Positions 1-7,743 of a DNA stretch of 64,000 nucleotides are shown here, piece after piece. Below the pieces are notes generated by a model that saw only the letters and a list, made by a program, of their open reading frames with translations, was not told where the DNA came from and searched no databases. Position numbers and translations under genes: made by a program. How positions within the stretch are numbered: position 1 is the stretch's first letter; every line of letters begins with the position of its first letter. Source of the DNA: Symploca sp. SIO3C6 (lineage in GTDB: Bacteria > Cyanobacteriota > Cyanobacteriia > Cyanobacteriales > Coleofasciculaceae). The stretch is from positions 1-64,000 of the forward strand of contig JAAHHJ010000029.1 of assembly GCA_010692425.1 (NCBI GenBank), in the 5' to 3' direction.

Positions 1-393
1 CCTGCCTTCTGCCTTTCCTGGGGAGACACGGAGACGCGGAGATGGGGAGACGCGGAGATGGGGAGACACGGAGACGCGGAGAGAGGGAGATGATTTTTAT
101 GAACCTTCTGCCTCCTGCCTCCTGCCTTCTGCCTTTCCTGGGGAGACACGGAGACGCGGAGATGGGGAGACGCGGAGATGGGGAGACACGGAGACGCGGA
201 GAGAGGGAGATGATTTTTATGAACCTTCTGCCTCCTGCCTCCTGCCTCCTGCCTTTCCTGGGGAGACACGGAGACGCGGAGATGGGGAGACGCGGAGAGG
301 GGGAGACGCGGAGATGGGGAGAGGGGGAGATGATTTTTATGAACCTTCTGCCTCCTGCCTCCTGCCTTCTGCCTTTCCTGGGGAGACAGGGAG
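1..393. repeat. Three-copy 120-bp tandem repeat (GGGAGA / CTGCCTCCTG rich)
   Basis: Units begin at 1, 121 and 241, with a partial fourth at 361. The first two units are identical and the third has several changes. Each unit combines a CCTGCCTTCTGCC block, a GGGAGACACGGAGACGCGGAG block and a TGATTTTTATGAACC spacer. One + frame stays open through the array and would give a repetitive peptide, but it has no gene-like features. Shorter relatives of the same purine-rich motif lie near 4360, 7685 and 52980. Confidence 0.9.
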
Positions 394-422
394 AATCGAA
401 GCCTGTACTGACAAAGTATTAG

Positions 423-738
423 CTAAAAAGCTGAAGCCTAGCACCTATTTCTGGATTGCCTAGAGTTGAATGCAAACATTGCATTACTTGAATGTCAAAC
501 CATCATTGGTATAAATATTTTGTAACACACTATACGAATTACAATCACTAATTTGAATAATTTACACTGCGAGGATAGTTCAACTCAGTCCATAGTGAAC
601 AGAAAAAAGTGACTGTTCCGCACACTAAACCTCCGGGTTACAGACGTGGGGCTTCTCGCCAATCTGGCTAATTTGATGCCGAAAGCGAGATTAGAACTTT
701 ACCTTGTGCGGTTGTGACTTAAGGGAGTGTAATCAACA
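423..738. other. Intergenic region upstream of globin
   Basis: No convincing gene is seen. The stretch at 600-715 (CCGGGTTACAGACGTGGGGC and following) resembles the end regions of IS200/IS605-type elements, and a similar ACACGGGGCTTTTGCC string occurs near 30170. It is probably a remnant end that also carries the globin promoter. A clear ribosome site (AGGGAG) lies about 12 nt before the globin ATG. Confidence 0.4.
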
Positions 739-1149
739 ATGTCTCTGGCAGTGGAAGTTTTAGAACAAAGTTTTGAAAAAGTCAAACCTCAAGCCAATGA
801 GTTTGCTACTAGTTTCTATGAAAACCTATTAACTGATTATCCTGAAACTAAGCCACTGTTTGCCAATACTGACATGGAGAGCCAAAAACAGAAGTTGCTC
901 ACTAGCCTTGTTTTAGTGGTTGAAAATCTTCGCAAACCTGATGTCCTCGAAAATGCTCTTAAGAGCTTAGGAGCGAAGCATGTTGATTATCAAGTTATTC
1001 CAGAGTATTACCCCTATGTAGGTCAAGCGCTCCTGAAAACTTTTGAGCATTACCTAGATTCAGACTGGACACCTGAAGTGAAACAGGCGTGGACAGATGC
1101 CTATAGCGCCATTACTAGTTTGATGTTAGAGGGAGCAAAGGCTTATTAG
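739..1149 (+). CDS. Globin (flavohemoglobin-type globin domain, single domain)
   Basis: This 136-residue all-helical protein matches the bacterial globin domain related to flavohemoglobins and Vitreoscilla hemoglobin. PETKPLF (35-41) supplies the CD1 Phe, and the proximal His is probably H81 in GAKHVDYQVIPEYY. There is no reductase domain, so an external electron donor would be needed for NO dioxygenase or similar activity. An AGGGAG ribosome site precedes the ATG. It is followed on the same strand by two multiheme c-type cytochromes, a monoheme lipoprotein and a b-type membrane protein. Linking its function to that redox chain is inference; the globin identity is firm. Confidence 0.9.
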   Translation: MSLAVEVLEQSFEKVKPQANEFATSFYENLLTDYPETKPLFANTDMESQKQKLLTSLVLVVENLRKPDVLENALKSLGAKHVDYQVIPEYYPYVGQALLKTFEHYLDSDWTPEVKQAWTDAYSAITSLMLEGAKAY

Positions 1150-1224
1150 CTCCCCGATACGGGGGGGTCTTGCTTAGGGAACTCCAAGAAATAAATTATC
1201 TAATTGACGGCAGAAACACGATGT

Positions 1225-1298
1225 CAAGATTCTTCTCCCCTTCTCCCTCTGTCCCCCTCTCCCTCTCCTGGCAGGGGAGAGCTGGGGAGGGGTTTTAT
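1225..1298. repeat. C/T-rich low-complexity tract with hairpin
   Basis: CTCCCC/TCTCCC runs are followed by CTCTCCTGGCAGGGGAGAG, which can fold as a hairpin. It belongs to the dispersed GGGAGA/TCTCCC repeat family seen elsewhere in the window and sits between the globin and the first cytochrome. It could act as a weak terminator or simply be a mobile low-complexity repeat. Confidence 0.6.
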
Positions 1299-1310
1299 TA
1301 AGAACTAATC

Positions 1311-1952
1311 ATGACAACTAATTGGAATAGACCAATTAAGTTAGGAAATATCGTCAACCTCAAGACTATAACTATTAGTCTTGGATGTATTTTGTTGATG
1401 TGGTTGATTACTGCTTTTTTCCTAGACCACAGGATGTTTTTCTTGCCGGGAGCAACATCCCAGGAGCACATACTCTTTGAAGAATCCTGTAGTTCCTGTC
1501 ATGAAGGATTTAAGCCTGTTAGCAATGAAACCTGTCTACGTTGTCATCAAGCAGAGATGGCAGAAGATACTCACGGCATTAAAAAATTCCGTGATCCCCG
1601 TTGGGCAGAATTAATGGTAAAGATTGATGTCTTAACCTGCACAGCTTGCCACAACGAACATGTCCATATTTTCCAGCGAGGGGTTCACCTACCGTCAAAT
1701 CTCTGTATGACCTGTCATCAAGGCATCATTGAGGGTGAGCTACAAAGTCATAATGGCTTTTCTCCTAATGGTTGTTGGGCTGCAGGCTGTCATAATTTCC
1801 ATGACCATAGCTCAATTTCCACTGGTTTCCTGCGCCAGAATTTAGATCAACCAGCACTATTATCCATACAGGAAGTTTTAGAACGGACAGTGAAGACTAA
1901 GCTTGAAGTCTCTCCAGTTCCAGATTTAATGCAGGAGTTTCTGGGAGGTTAG
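1311..1952 (+). CDS. Membrane-anchored pentaheme c-type cytochrome
   Basis: This 213-residue protein has one N-terminal membrane segment (about 20-38), then five heme c attachment motifs: CSSCH (60), CLRCH (75), CTACH (110), CMTCH (132) and an unusual CX4CH, CWAAGCH (155). The uncleaved-looking anchor and the heme motifs place the bulk outside the cytoplasmic membrane. Extra His residues (for example HNEHVH at 114-119) could be distal ligands. The stop lies 2 nt before the start of the next multiheme gene, so the two are almost certainly co-transcribed. It resembles NapC/NrfH or octaheme-type electron carriers only in a general way; the partner and substrate are not identifiable. Confidence 0.85.
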   Translation: MTTNWNRPIKLGNIVNLKTITISLGCILLMWLITAFFLDHRMFFLPGATSQEHILFEESCSSCHEGFKPVSNETCLRCHQAEMAEDTHGIKKFRDPRWAELMVKIDVLTCTACHNEHVHIFQRGVHLPSNLCMTCHQGIIEGELQSHNGFSPNGCWAAGCHNFHDHSSISTGFLRQNLDQPALLSIQEVLERTVKTKLEVSPVPDLMQEFLGG

Positions 1953-1954
1953 TC

Positions 1955-2758
1955 ATGAAGCAACTAATGGTTTTGTTCTTGGTTTTACTAGTTGCTATAC
2001 TCTGGTTTATAAGACCAGCAAAAAGCCAAGTTTATCAACCAACTCTAGAAAAAGCAACTCTAGAAGAAATTAATCAACTCTGGAAAGAGAGTGCCCACGC
2101 TTTAAACGGAGTCAACTGTTCCAGTTGTCACCAGAATACGAAAACTAAGGCACTAATTACGAAACCTAATCATGATAGTTGCCAGTCTTGCCATCCCCAA
2201 GCAGTTGATACCTTTCTATTAGGAAAACATGGTATCCGCTTGTTAGAAGACCTTCCCCCTTTGACAATCGCCCTTGCTCACTTACCAATGCAAGTTTCTG
2301 CCCAAAATAAACTAATGAACTGCAATGCTTGTCACAATGTTCATTCAGTAAATACATACCAGGCAGCAGTAAATTCCTGTCTGACTTGTCACCAAGATGC
2401 TCATTCCCTCAACTATAAAGATTCCCCACATGCTCAACTATTCCAAGCAGAAGTAATTCTGCCACGACCATCCTCAAAATCGGTGACTTGTGCCACTTGT
2501 CACCTACCACGTCACAAATTTGAGCGGCCTGACGGCACCACCTGGGTAGGGGTAAATCATAATAACACCTTTACTTTGAAACCTCGCGATCGCATGGTTA
2601 AGGATGTGTGTATGAACTGTCATGGTCTGGAATTTTCTTACAACAGTATCTTCGATGACGAATTGGTGAAAGCAAATTTCAACAGACCACCGACTCAAGA
2701 TTTAGAAACCCTGAAAATGATTCGTGTCTTGGAAAAGAAAAGGTCAAACAATTCCTAA
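1955..2758 (+). CDS. Hexaheme c-type cytochrome
   Basis: This 267-residue protein starts with a hydrophobic signal or anchor segment (about 3-19), then carries six CXXCH motifs: CSSCH (55), CQSCH (76), CNACH (123), CLTCH (142), CATCH (179) and CMNCH (219). It should be exported and heme-loaded outside the cytoplasmic membrane. It begins 2 nt after the pentaheme gene, and together they offer 11 heme c groups. I know of no named family for this exact arrangement, so I call it a multiheme cytochrome c. A role as a periplasmic or lumenal electron wire between the b-type membrane protein and an acceptor is inference. Confidence 0.85.
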   Translation: MKQLMVLFLVLLVAILWFIRPAKSQVYQPTLEKATLEEINQLWKESAHALNGVNCSSCHQNTKTKALITKPNHDSCQSCHPQAVDTFLLGKHGIRLLEDLPPLTIALAHLPMQVSAQNKLMNCNACHNVHSVNTYQAAVNSCLTCHQDAHSLNYKDSPHAQLFQAEVILPRPSSKSVTCATCHLPRHKFERPDGTTWVGVNHNNTFTLKPRDRMVKDVCMNCHGLEFSYNSIFDDELVKANFNRPPTQDLETLKMIRVLEKKRSNNS

Positions 2759-2853
2759 TTTAAGGAAAGACTTAGTTTACTAATCTCTATGACCAGTTAA
2801 TCCCCAATTACCTAGAGCCTTATCCCACAAATTAATTAAACCAGAGGAGAACA

Positions 2854-3504
2854 ATGTTATTCAAAAACACTGCCATCAATCAAATCAAATCAAGAACCAT
2901 AGCCCTTTTAGCCTTGGCAACAGCAATCTTTTTCACTGTTTTAGCTTGCGGTAGTCCATCTCAAAATAAGTCTCAAGTAGCTTTGTCTCCAGAAGTGGTA
3001 GTGGACTATGTTCATGCCGTGGCTGAAGCTGACCGCACTGCTTATACTAAGCATGTGGTCAACCGCCTAACAGTATTAGAAGGTAAGAAAAAAGAAAATG
3101 GAGTAGTCGATGCTGAAGCAACTGAGGCTTGGAAAGAAGCTAATGGTGTACCTTTACCAGCTCAGATGTTTCGCTTGGGAGCAGAATTAGCTTCTGAAAA
3201 TGGTTCATTCACCTATGGTCTAATTTCACCTTGGAATATTAACGATAATCAGGCTCCTAAAGGTGAATTTGAAAAGGTTGGAATGCAGAAGGTTGTTGAG
3301 ACAGGGGAGCCCTACAAAGATTATCGGGAAATTGCTGGTACAAAATACTTCTCTGCCATTTACCCAGACTTGGCCGTCGCCCCAGCCTGTGTTAGCTGTC
3401 ACAATACCCACCCTGTGCATAAGGAACGTTATCCTGACAAAGTTTTTAAGTTGAATGATGTTATGGGTGGTGTGGTTATTAACCTACCTCTGGAAGGAAC
3501 TTAA
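2854..3504 (+). CDS. Tll0287-like (DUF3365) monoheme lipoprotein
   Basis: This 216-residue protein has an N-terminal hydrophobic segment ending in a lipobox-like VLAC (C32), which suggests a membrane-tethered lipoprotein. The body matches the DUF3365/Tll0287-like fold, and a single heme c motif CVSCH is at 179-183 near the C-terminus, followed by HPVH. Members of this family bind heme and are often attached to sensor or redox systems. An AGAGGAG ribosome site precedes the ATG. It sits directly downstream of the hexaheme cytochrome and upstream of the b-type membrane protein, consistent with a shared redox chain. The heme motif is certain; the physiological role is unknown. Confidence 0.8.
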   Translation: MLFKNTAINQIKSRTIALLALATAIFFTVLACGSPSQNKSQVALSPEVVVDYVHAVAEADRTAYTKHVVNRLTVLEGKKKENGVVDAEATEAWKEANGVPLPAQMFRLGAELASENGSFTYGLISPWNINDNQAPKGEFEKVGMQKVVETGEPYKDYREIAGTKYFSAIYPDLAVAPACVSCHNTHPVHKERYPDKVFKLNDVMGGVVINLPLEGT

Positions 3505-3594
3505 TTAGACCTTTTGCATACAATCCCTAAAACCCCTCCTTTGCAGGTTGAGAAAGTAAGCTTTCTTAACTCTGCATCGGGGGGATTGAGGAGG

Positions 3595-3710
3595 TATAGC
3601 GCTACGCGCAAGGCTCCAGGGCAGAAGGCTCCAAGGCAGAAGGCAGAAGGGGTGAATTTGACAAAGCTCTAGCGATTCAGCTTGTCCTAACCTTAATACG
3701 TACTGCTGTA
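3595..3710. mobile_element. MITE-like inverted-repeat element, family F copy 1
   Basis: The element starts TATAGCGCTACGCGCAAGG and ends CCTTAATACGTACTGCTGTA, so its ends are imperfect inverted repeats. The interior carries GGCTCCAGGGCAGAAGG repeats. A near-identical copy lies at 35221-35344 inside the alcohol dehydrogenase pseudogene. There is no coding capacity. Confidence 0.8.
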
Positions 3711-3731
3711 AATTATAATTTTTATATAACA

Positions 3732-4340
3732 ATGAAACCAAAATTTTCTACACTGATTATCTTGATCTGGGTTGCTACAATCATCCTCGCCCCCTTTGCT
3801 TTCAGTGAATTTTATTTGCCTCTAATACGCGATCATTTCTTCAAATTTCACGAGATACTAAGGGGAGACTGGTACAAGCAGACCACTGGATTTATTCTTC
3901 TTAGTTTGGTTTTGTTTGAGGTAGTTTTAACTGCTAGAAAACGAAGTCGCAAGTGGAAAGTGACCATACCAGGCTCAATGAAACTGTGGCGTAGTTTGCA
4001 CATCTTTTTAGGAATTGCTCTACTGGGCATGGTTCTAATCCACACGGGTGGTTCCACTGGCGAAAATTACAATGCTATTTTCCTGTGGGTATTTTTTGGC
4101 GTTTCCCTCTCTGCCTTGGTAGGAGTAGTAGCTGAAACTGGAATTGTAGAATCTCCTAGAAGAGAGTTTAGTTTAGTGCCAGCAGTTACCAGTGATATGG
4201 GCAAAATGTTACCCATTTACTCTAAAGGAGTTTTAGTTAGAGGTTTACGACTAATTTGGCTCTCAATTCACATTTTTTTGGTCAGTATCTTTGTGATTAT
4301 GCTGGGATTTCATATTTTTCTAGCCTATTACTTTCAGTAA
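3732..4340 (+). CDS. Small diheme b-type cytochrome membrane protein
   Basis: This 202-residue protein has four main hydrophobic helices (about 5-30, 52-68, 86-104/115-135 and 174-200). Two helices each carry a pair of His residues exactly 14 apart, H90/H104 and H180/H194. This is the spacing used by cytochrome b proteins to hold two stacked bis-His hemes. No cytochrome b6, formate dehydrogenase gamma or ferric reductase domain is recognised outright. It closes the heme-rich run and could be the quinol-facing membrane component feeding the multiheme c proteins. The heme-ligand call comes from the His spacing; the electron donor is inference. Confidence 0.65.
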   Translation: MKPKFSTLIILIWVATIILAPFAFSEFYLPLIRDHFFKFHEILRGDWYKQTTGFILLSLVLFEVVLTARKRSRKWKVTIPGSMKLWRSLHIFLGIALLGMVLIHTGGSTGENYNAIFLWVFFGVSLSALVGVVAETGIVESPRREFSLVPAVTSDMGKMLPIYSKGVLVRGLRLIWLSIHIFLVSIFVIMLGFHIFLAYYFQ

Positions 4341-4357
4341 ACTGTTCCTTGAGGCTA

Positions 4358-4440
4358 GAGGGAGAGATGGGGAGAGGGAGAGATGAATTTTCTGCCTCCT
4401 GCCTCCTGCCTCCTGCCTTTGGTGGGGAGATGGGGAGACA
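4358..4440. repeat. Dispersed GGGAGA / CTGCCTCCTG repeat
   Basis: This partial copy of the motif forms the 120-bp array at the start of the window. GGGAGAGGGAGAGATG is followed by CTGCCTCCTGCCTCCTGCC and GGGGAGATGGGGAGACA. It lies between the b-type cytochrome and the metal-sensing repressor. Confidence 0.75.
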
Positions 4441-4500
4441 TTATTCTTCTGGAGTGACTTTATTGGCTTGTTTTCTAGCAACAGGCAACAGTCTAGATTC

Positions 4501-4516
4501 TCTACTCTAGAGTAGA
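4501..4516. promoter_or_regulatory. Perfect 16-bp palindrome upstream of csoR-type gene
   Basis: TCTACTCTAGAGTAGA is a perfect palindrome, extended imperfectly to GATTC...GAATC at 4496-4519. It lies about 45 bp before the TTG start of the CsoR-type repressor, where an autoregulatory operator would be expected. It lacks the G/C tract typical of known CsoR/RcnR operators, so assignment to that repressor is only a suggestion. Confidence 0.4.
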
Positions 4517-4560
4517 ATCGGGAATAGAAATGTTCCCAAACTACTATTGGAGTTCAACCA

Positions 4561-4941
4561 TTGACTAATGACACCTCTGCCTTATCTGGCTTAGACGAAC
4601 ATTCCCAACAGAATCTCGATCAAAGTCACACTAAACACAATCATGGCGAGGGACTATCTACACACCATCATATTCACAGCCAAGAATCTCTGCGGCGCAT
4701 CGTTAATCGGCTTTCTCGAATTGAGGGGCATATTCGAGGAATTAAGACGATGGTACAGGAGAGTCGTGCCTGCCCTGACGTGTTGGTGCAAATTGCCGCC
4801 GTGCGGGGAGCTTTGGATCGAGTAGCACGGATTATTCTCGATGAACATTTAACTGAGTGCATTGCTCGTGCTGCCACCGAAGGCAATATAGAGGAGGAAA
4901 TTGAAGAACTCAAGGCAGCTTTAGATCGTTTCTTGCCCTAG
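4561..4941 (+). CDS. CsoR/RcnR-family metal-sensing repressor, InrS-like
   Basis: This 126-residue DUF156 four-helix repressor represses metal export genes and releases DNA on metal binding. C71, H96 and C100 have the same spacing as the Cys-His-Cys set of CsoR and of the cyanobacterial nickel sensor InrS. The N-terminal 40 residues are unusually His-rich (HTKHNHGEG, THHHIH), which also fits a nickel or cobalt sensor better than a copper sensor. Translation must begin at the TTG at 4561, since no in-frame ATG exists before residue 64; GGAG lies 10 nt upstream. No metal exporter is adjacent, so its target is elsewhere or it acts on itself. Confidence 0.88.
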   Translation: MTNDTSALSGLDEHSQQNLDQSHTKHNHGEGLSTHHHIHSQESLRRIVNRLSRIEGHIRGIKTMVQESRACPDVLVQIAAVRGALDRVARIILDEHLTECIARAATEGNIEEEIEELKAALDRFLP

Positions 4942-4983
4942 CTGGTCTTAAATAGAAAAAGAATGCTACAAATAGTCTAATTT

Positions 4984-5064
4984 TAAGTAATAAGTAATAG
5001 GTAATAAGTAATAAGTAATAAGTAATAAGTAATAAGTAATAAGTAATAAGTAATAAGTAATAAA
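4984..5064. repeat. Heptad tandem repeat TAAGTAA
   Basis: About eleven copies of a 7-bp unit (AATAAGT) run head to tail. Similar tracts occur at 18172-18232, 41818-41878 and 56872-56937. Short tandem heptads of this type are a known feature of many filamentous cyanobacterial genomes. Confidence 0.92.
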
Positions 5065-5198
5065 TATAAAACTTTTTACTTTGAATGTCTTAATGTAAGA
5101 GGTATTTGTAGCACGAACTTAGGTAATCGATATTATTGGGGTATTGACACTTCCCCTAGGACTTCACCACCTTGACGTGTTGTTAGCCTTTGAAACTA

Positions 5199-5834
5199 CT
5201 ATATTTTGCCTAATTCTTCCTTGAGCATCCGCCGATAAATTCCTGGCAAATAGGACGTCATCGCATTACTTTCTATCCCATAACCTAAACTAGTCCAAGT
5301 TCCAGAAAGCCTGCGCAACACCCGATCTAACTTACCTTGCCGTAATTGTTGAGAAATATCCATACCCCAAGCCTGCTTATCACTTAACCAAGCGTAAACC
5401 ACCGCATCTTGATATCGTGGTTCAAAACTGTATTGCTTCCAAAACAGAAAACCCGAAGGCCGAGGGTGATAGCGACGGGCTTTATCATACCAAGTGGTAT
5501 TAATAAACTGATACCTTCCTGCTGCTGTGGTACAGTTACCAAGATTGGGCCCAGCAACTATCGGGACACAACGGGAAGGATGACGGCTTAAATTGGAGAC
5601 ATATTTACCACCATAGAGTACGGCATAGGGTCGATCGACATTAGCCTCACTAGCAGCAATAGTTCGCATCAGGGCGCGAATATAGGGATCGCCCCCTCTC
5701 ATCACCAGAGGTTGTGTCCGATAGATACCTCGTCGGTAAATATATTGCCATTGCTCAGGCAAATCTCTGGAACCGATTTCTGCGATCAAGATCATTAACA
5801 CCAAGCAACTGGTGATGGTAATCAGATTTTTCAA
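5199..5834 (-). CDS. Lysozyme-like (GH24/muramidase-type) protein, membrane-anchored or secreted
   Basis: This 211-residue protein has an N-terminal hydrophobic segment (5-20) acting as signal or anchor. The body resembles the phage-type lysozyme/muramidase domain found in many cyanobacteria: a likely catalytic Glu at E63 in the IAASEAN motif, then a Ser/Thr-rich loop and AAGRYQFINTTW, typical of the lysozyme core. It would cleave peptidoglycan outside the membrane. A genuinely independent gene is likely, as nothing nearby is phage-like. Substrate specificity is not determined from sequence. Confidence 0.78.
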   Translation of the reverse strand: MKNLITITSCLVLMILIAEIGSRDLPEQWQYIYRRGIYRTQPLVMRGGDPYIRALMRTIAASEANVDRPYAVLYGGKYVSNLSRHPSRCVPIVAGPNLGNCTTAAGRYQFINTTWYDKARRYHPRPSGFLFWKQYSFEPRYQDAVVYAWLSDKQAWGMDISQQLRQGKLDRVLRRLSGTWTSLGYGIESNAMTSYLPGIYRRMLKEELGKI

Positions 5835-5867
5835 GGCAAATTTCCCAGAAATCTAGTCTTGATGTAC

Positions 5868-5897
5868 TCCTACACTCCCCGAGCCTGGGAGTGTAGG
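5868..5897. mobile_element. Hairpin resembling an IS200/IS605 end
   Basis: CCTACACTCCC and GGGAGTGTAGG form a perfect 11-bp stem with a 6-7 nt loop. Such hairpins mark the ends of IS200/IS605 elements, which transpose as single strands. No transposase remains here. It could alternatively be a transcription terminator between the lysozyme-like gene and the SDR gene. Confidence 0.45.
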
Positions 5898-6033
5898 CTT
5901 CTCCTCCTGATGAGCTCGATTCTATTCGGGTGAGTGAGGCAACGCCCAACCCCACTTTTTTTATAAGAATTCCAGAGCGCTAAAGTTGTCAGTAGCTGAA
6001 CCAATCTCGACACTGTTGCCGATTTTGGGTTGA

Positions 6034-6693
6034 TCAAATCGAACTGGCAAATAGCTGATCCCAGCTTTGCTCAGTAGCATCTGATTTGGCAACCACTTCC
6101 ACGATTTTATTACGAGCCGATGATTCTGATAGCCCCTCAACACAAGCTTGTGCAACTTTGGTGCGAGGAACACTACCGTCAAACATCGTATCTGCTGATG
6201 ACATTACCACTTTATCTAGGTTATCTTCGTTCTTAAGGCCACCTGGTCGCACAATCGTATAGGTTAAGCCGCTTTTCTGGAGATATTCCTCTGCTTGCTT
6301 CTTCCACACTAGGATCAACCAAAACAAATTGAGTGGGTGGAAAAACTGGGATACACATAGAGAAGAAACTAAGACAAAATGCTCAATTCCTTTAACTTTG
6401 GCAGCGTCGACTAAATTCTTGGTACCTTCGTAGTCTACTCTGTAAGGTTCAGTGGGATCAAGACTGGGCTTAGCGCCAGTGGCACACAGAAGCACAGTGC
6501 TATCGCCGATGGCAGCACTAAGAGTTTCTGGTTTAAGCACATCTGCCACCACTAACTCTGCCTCAGATGGCAAAATTTCCCTTGCCCTGTCTAAATCCCT
6601 TACTAAAGCGCGTACAGGAATTTCCCGCTTAACTAACTCTTGCACAATCCGGCGTCCTGTTTCACCCGTTGCACCAGCGACAAATGCTTTCAT
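6034..6693 (-). CDS. Atypical short-chain dehydrogenase (NAD(P)H-binding, Tic62/HSCARG-like)
   Basis: This 219-residue Rossmann-fold protein has the dinucleotide motif GATGETGRR at 7-15, followed by VRALVRD after beta-2, typical of NADP(H)-binding atypical SDRs. LLCATGA and VLVSSL fit later strands, but the classical YxxxK catalytic motif is not obvious. Related cyanobacterial and plastid proteins act as redox sensors or assembly factors rather than as well-defined oxidoreductases. It stands alone, divergent from the DUF1997 gene at 6899. Function beyond NAD(P) binding is not assignable. Confidence 0.82.
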   Translation of the reverse strand: MKAFVAGATGETGRRIVQELVKREIPVRALVRDLDRAREILPSEAELVVADVLKPETLSAAIGDSTVLLCATGAKPSLDPTEPYRVDYEGTKNLVDAAKVKGIEHFVLVSSLCVSQFFHPLNLFWLILVWKKQAEEYLQKSGLTYTIVRPGGLKNEDNLDKVVMSSADTMFDGSVPRTKVAQACVEGLSESSARNKIVEVVAKSDATEQSWDQLFASSI

Positions 6694-6898
6694 AACCTAT
6701 CTCCCTCAACAAACTAGTTTGATAATTCAGACTCAAACGCTATGCTAAGTAAGCCAAACATCCCTCTTGATGCAGTCAAATTCAACTTCTCAATTTTATA
6801 AACTTTCTCGATATGTACTAATTTTTACCCCTAAGCACCTGAACAATTAGTGGCAATCGCGAAGATATATTAACTGGGACTACAGTAGAGGATAACTT

Positions 6899-7615
6899 AT
6901 GCATTCACAATTCGCTGACAATCGACGAATTGAATTACAGCAAGCACCTTTGAATGCCCAACCAAGCTCGGCAAATACTGACGATTTAGTTGTGCAAACA
7001 CCATCATCGGCTGGTGAGTGTACTCTGTTCCACTCTCATTTCCAAGACTGTATGGAGATGTATGCTGGAACTAGACAGGTTAGTGCTTATCTAGATGCTC
7101 ACCAAGATTGGTTTCGCCGGTGTGCCCATCCAATGAAAGCAGAACTAATTGGCTGCAACAGTTATGCTCTATTAATTGGTCGTTTTGGGGCTCTAGGCTA
7201 CGAAATCGAACCTAAAATTGGCTTAGAGCTACTTCCTCAAAATCAAGGTATCTACCGAATTCGGTCGATCCCCATACCAGATTATGCCCCTGTTGGTTAC
7301 AATGTCGAATTCGATGCCTCTCAGTCGTTTGTGGAAGTACCGACAAGGGAGTATTTTCAGCTTAAAGAAGCTGAAAGTCTCCAACTCCCAGAAGCAATTA
7401 CCCGCATTGAGTGGACACTAGAGCTAAGCGTTGCCCTAAACTTTCCCAAGTTTATCAAGAAGTTACCTCACTCTTTGATTCAAAGTACTGGCGATCGCCT
7501 CCTGCGTCAAATTGTCAGACAAGTTTCCCGGCGCTTAACAGAAAAAGTTCAAACAGATTTCCATGACAGCCTAGGTATACCTATACCCAAACGAGCAAAA
7601 ACTAGAAAAGCTTGA
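6899..7615 (+). CDS. DUF1997 family protein
   Basis: This 238-residue soluble protein is of the cyanobacterial and plastid DUF1997 family. The conserved core runs from about residue 55 (QVSAYLDAHQDWFRRCAHPM) to 220. It has no signal peptide or membrane segment, and the C-terminal tail is basic (KRAKTRKA). No biochemical activity is established to my knowledge. The ATG is preceded by AGAGGATAACTT, a weak ribosome site. It is divergent from the SDR gene, with a 205-bp shared upstream region. Confidence 0.75.
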   Translation: MHSQFADNRRIELQQAPLNAQPSSANTDDLVVQTPSSAGECTLFHSHFQDCMEMYAGTRQVSAYLDAHQDWFRRCAHPMKAELIGCNSYALLIGRFGALGYEIEPKIGLELLPQNQGIYRIRSIPIPDYAPVGYNVEFDASQSFVEVPTREYFQLKEAESLQLPEAITRIEWTLELSVALNFPKFIKKLPHSLIQSTGDRLLRQIVRQVSRRLTEKVQTDFHDSLGIPIPKRAKTRKA

Positions 7616-7682
7616 AGTGGAGGGCAAAGGGCATGGTCAGAAATTAGAACTCAAGAGCTTAGGAAGCCAATAGTTGATCAAA

Positions 7683-7740
7683 ATTCTCTCCCCATCTCCC
7701 CATCTCCCCATCCCTCCATCCCTCCATCCCCCCATCCTCA
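7683..7740. repeat. CCCCATCTCCCCATC low-complexity tract
   Basis: Short direct repeats of CTCCCCAT and CCCTCCAT lie between two convergent genes. It belongs to the same C-rich dispersed family as the tract at 1225. Confidence 0.75.
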
Positions 7741-7743
7741 TGA

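Noticed and set aside
42-422. Repetitive 126-residue frame in the tandem array
   Set aside because: It exists only because 120 is a multiple of 3. Composition is that of the DNA repeat and no protein features are seen.
4984-5064. Possible CRISPR array
   Set aside because: Units are 7 bp, contiguous, with no unique spacers.
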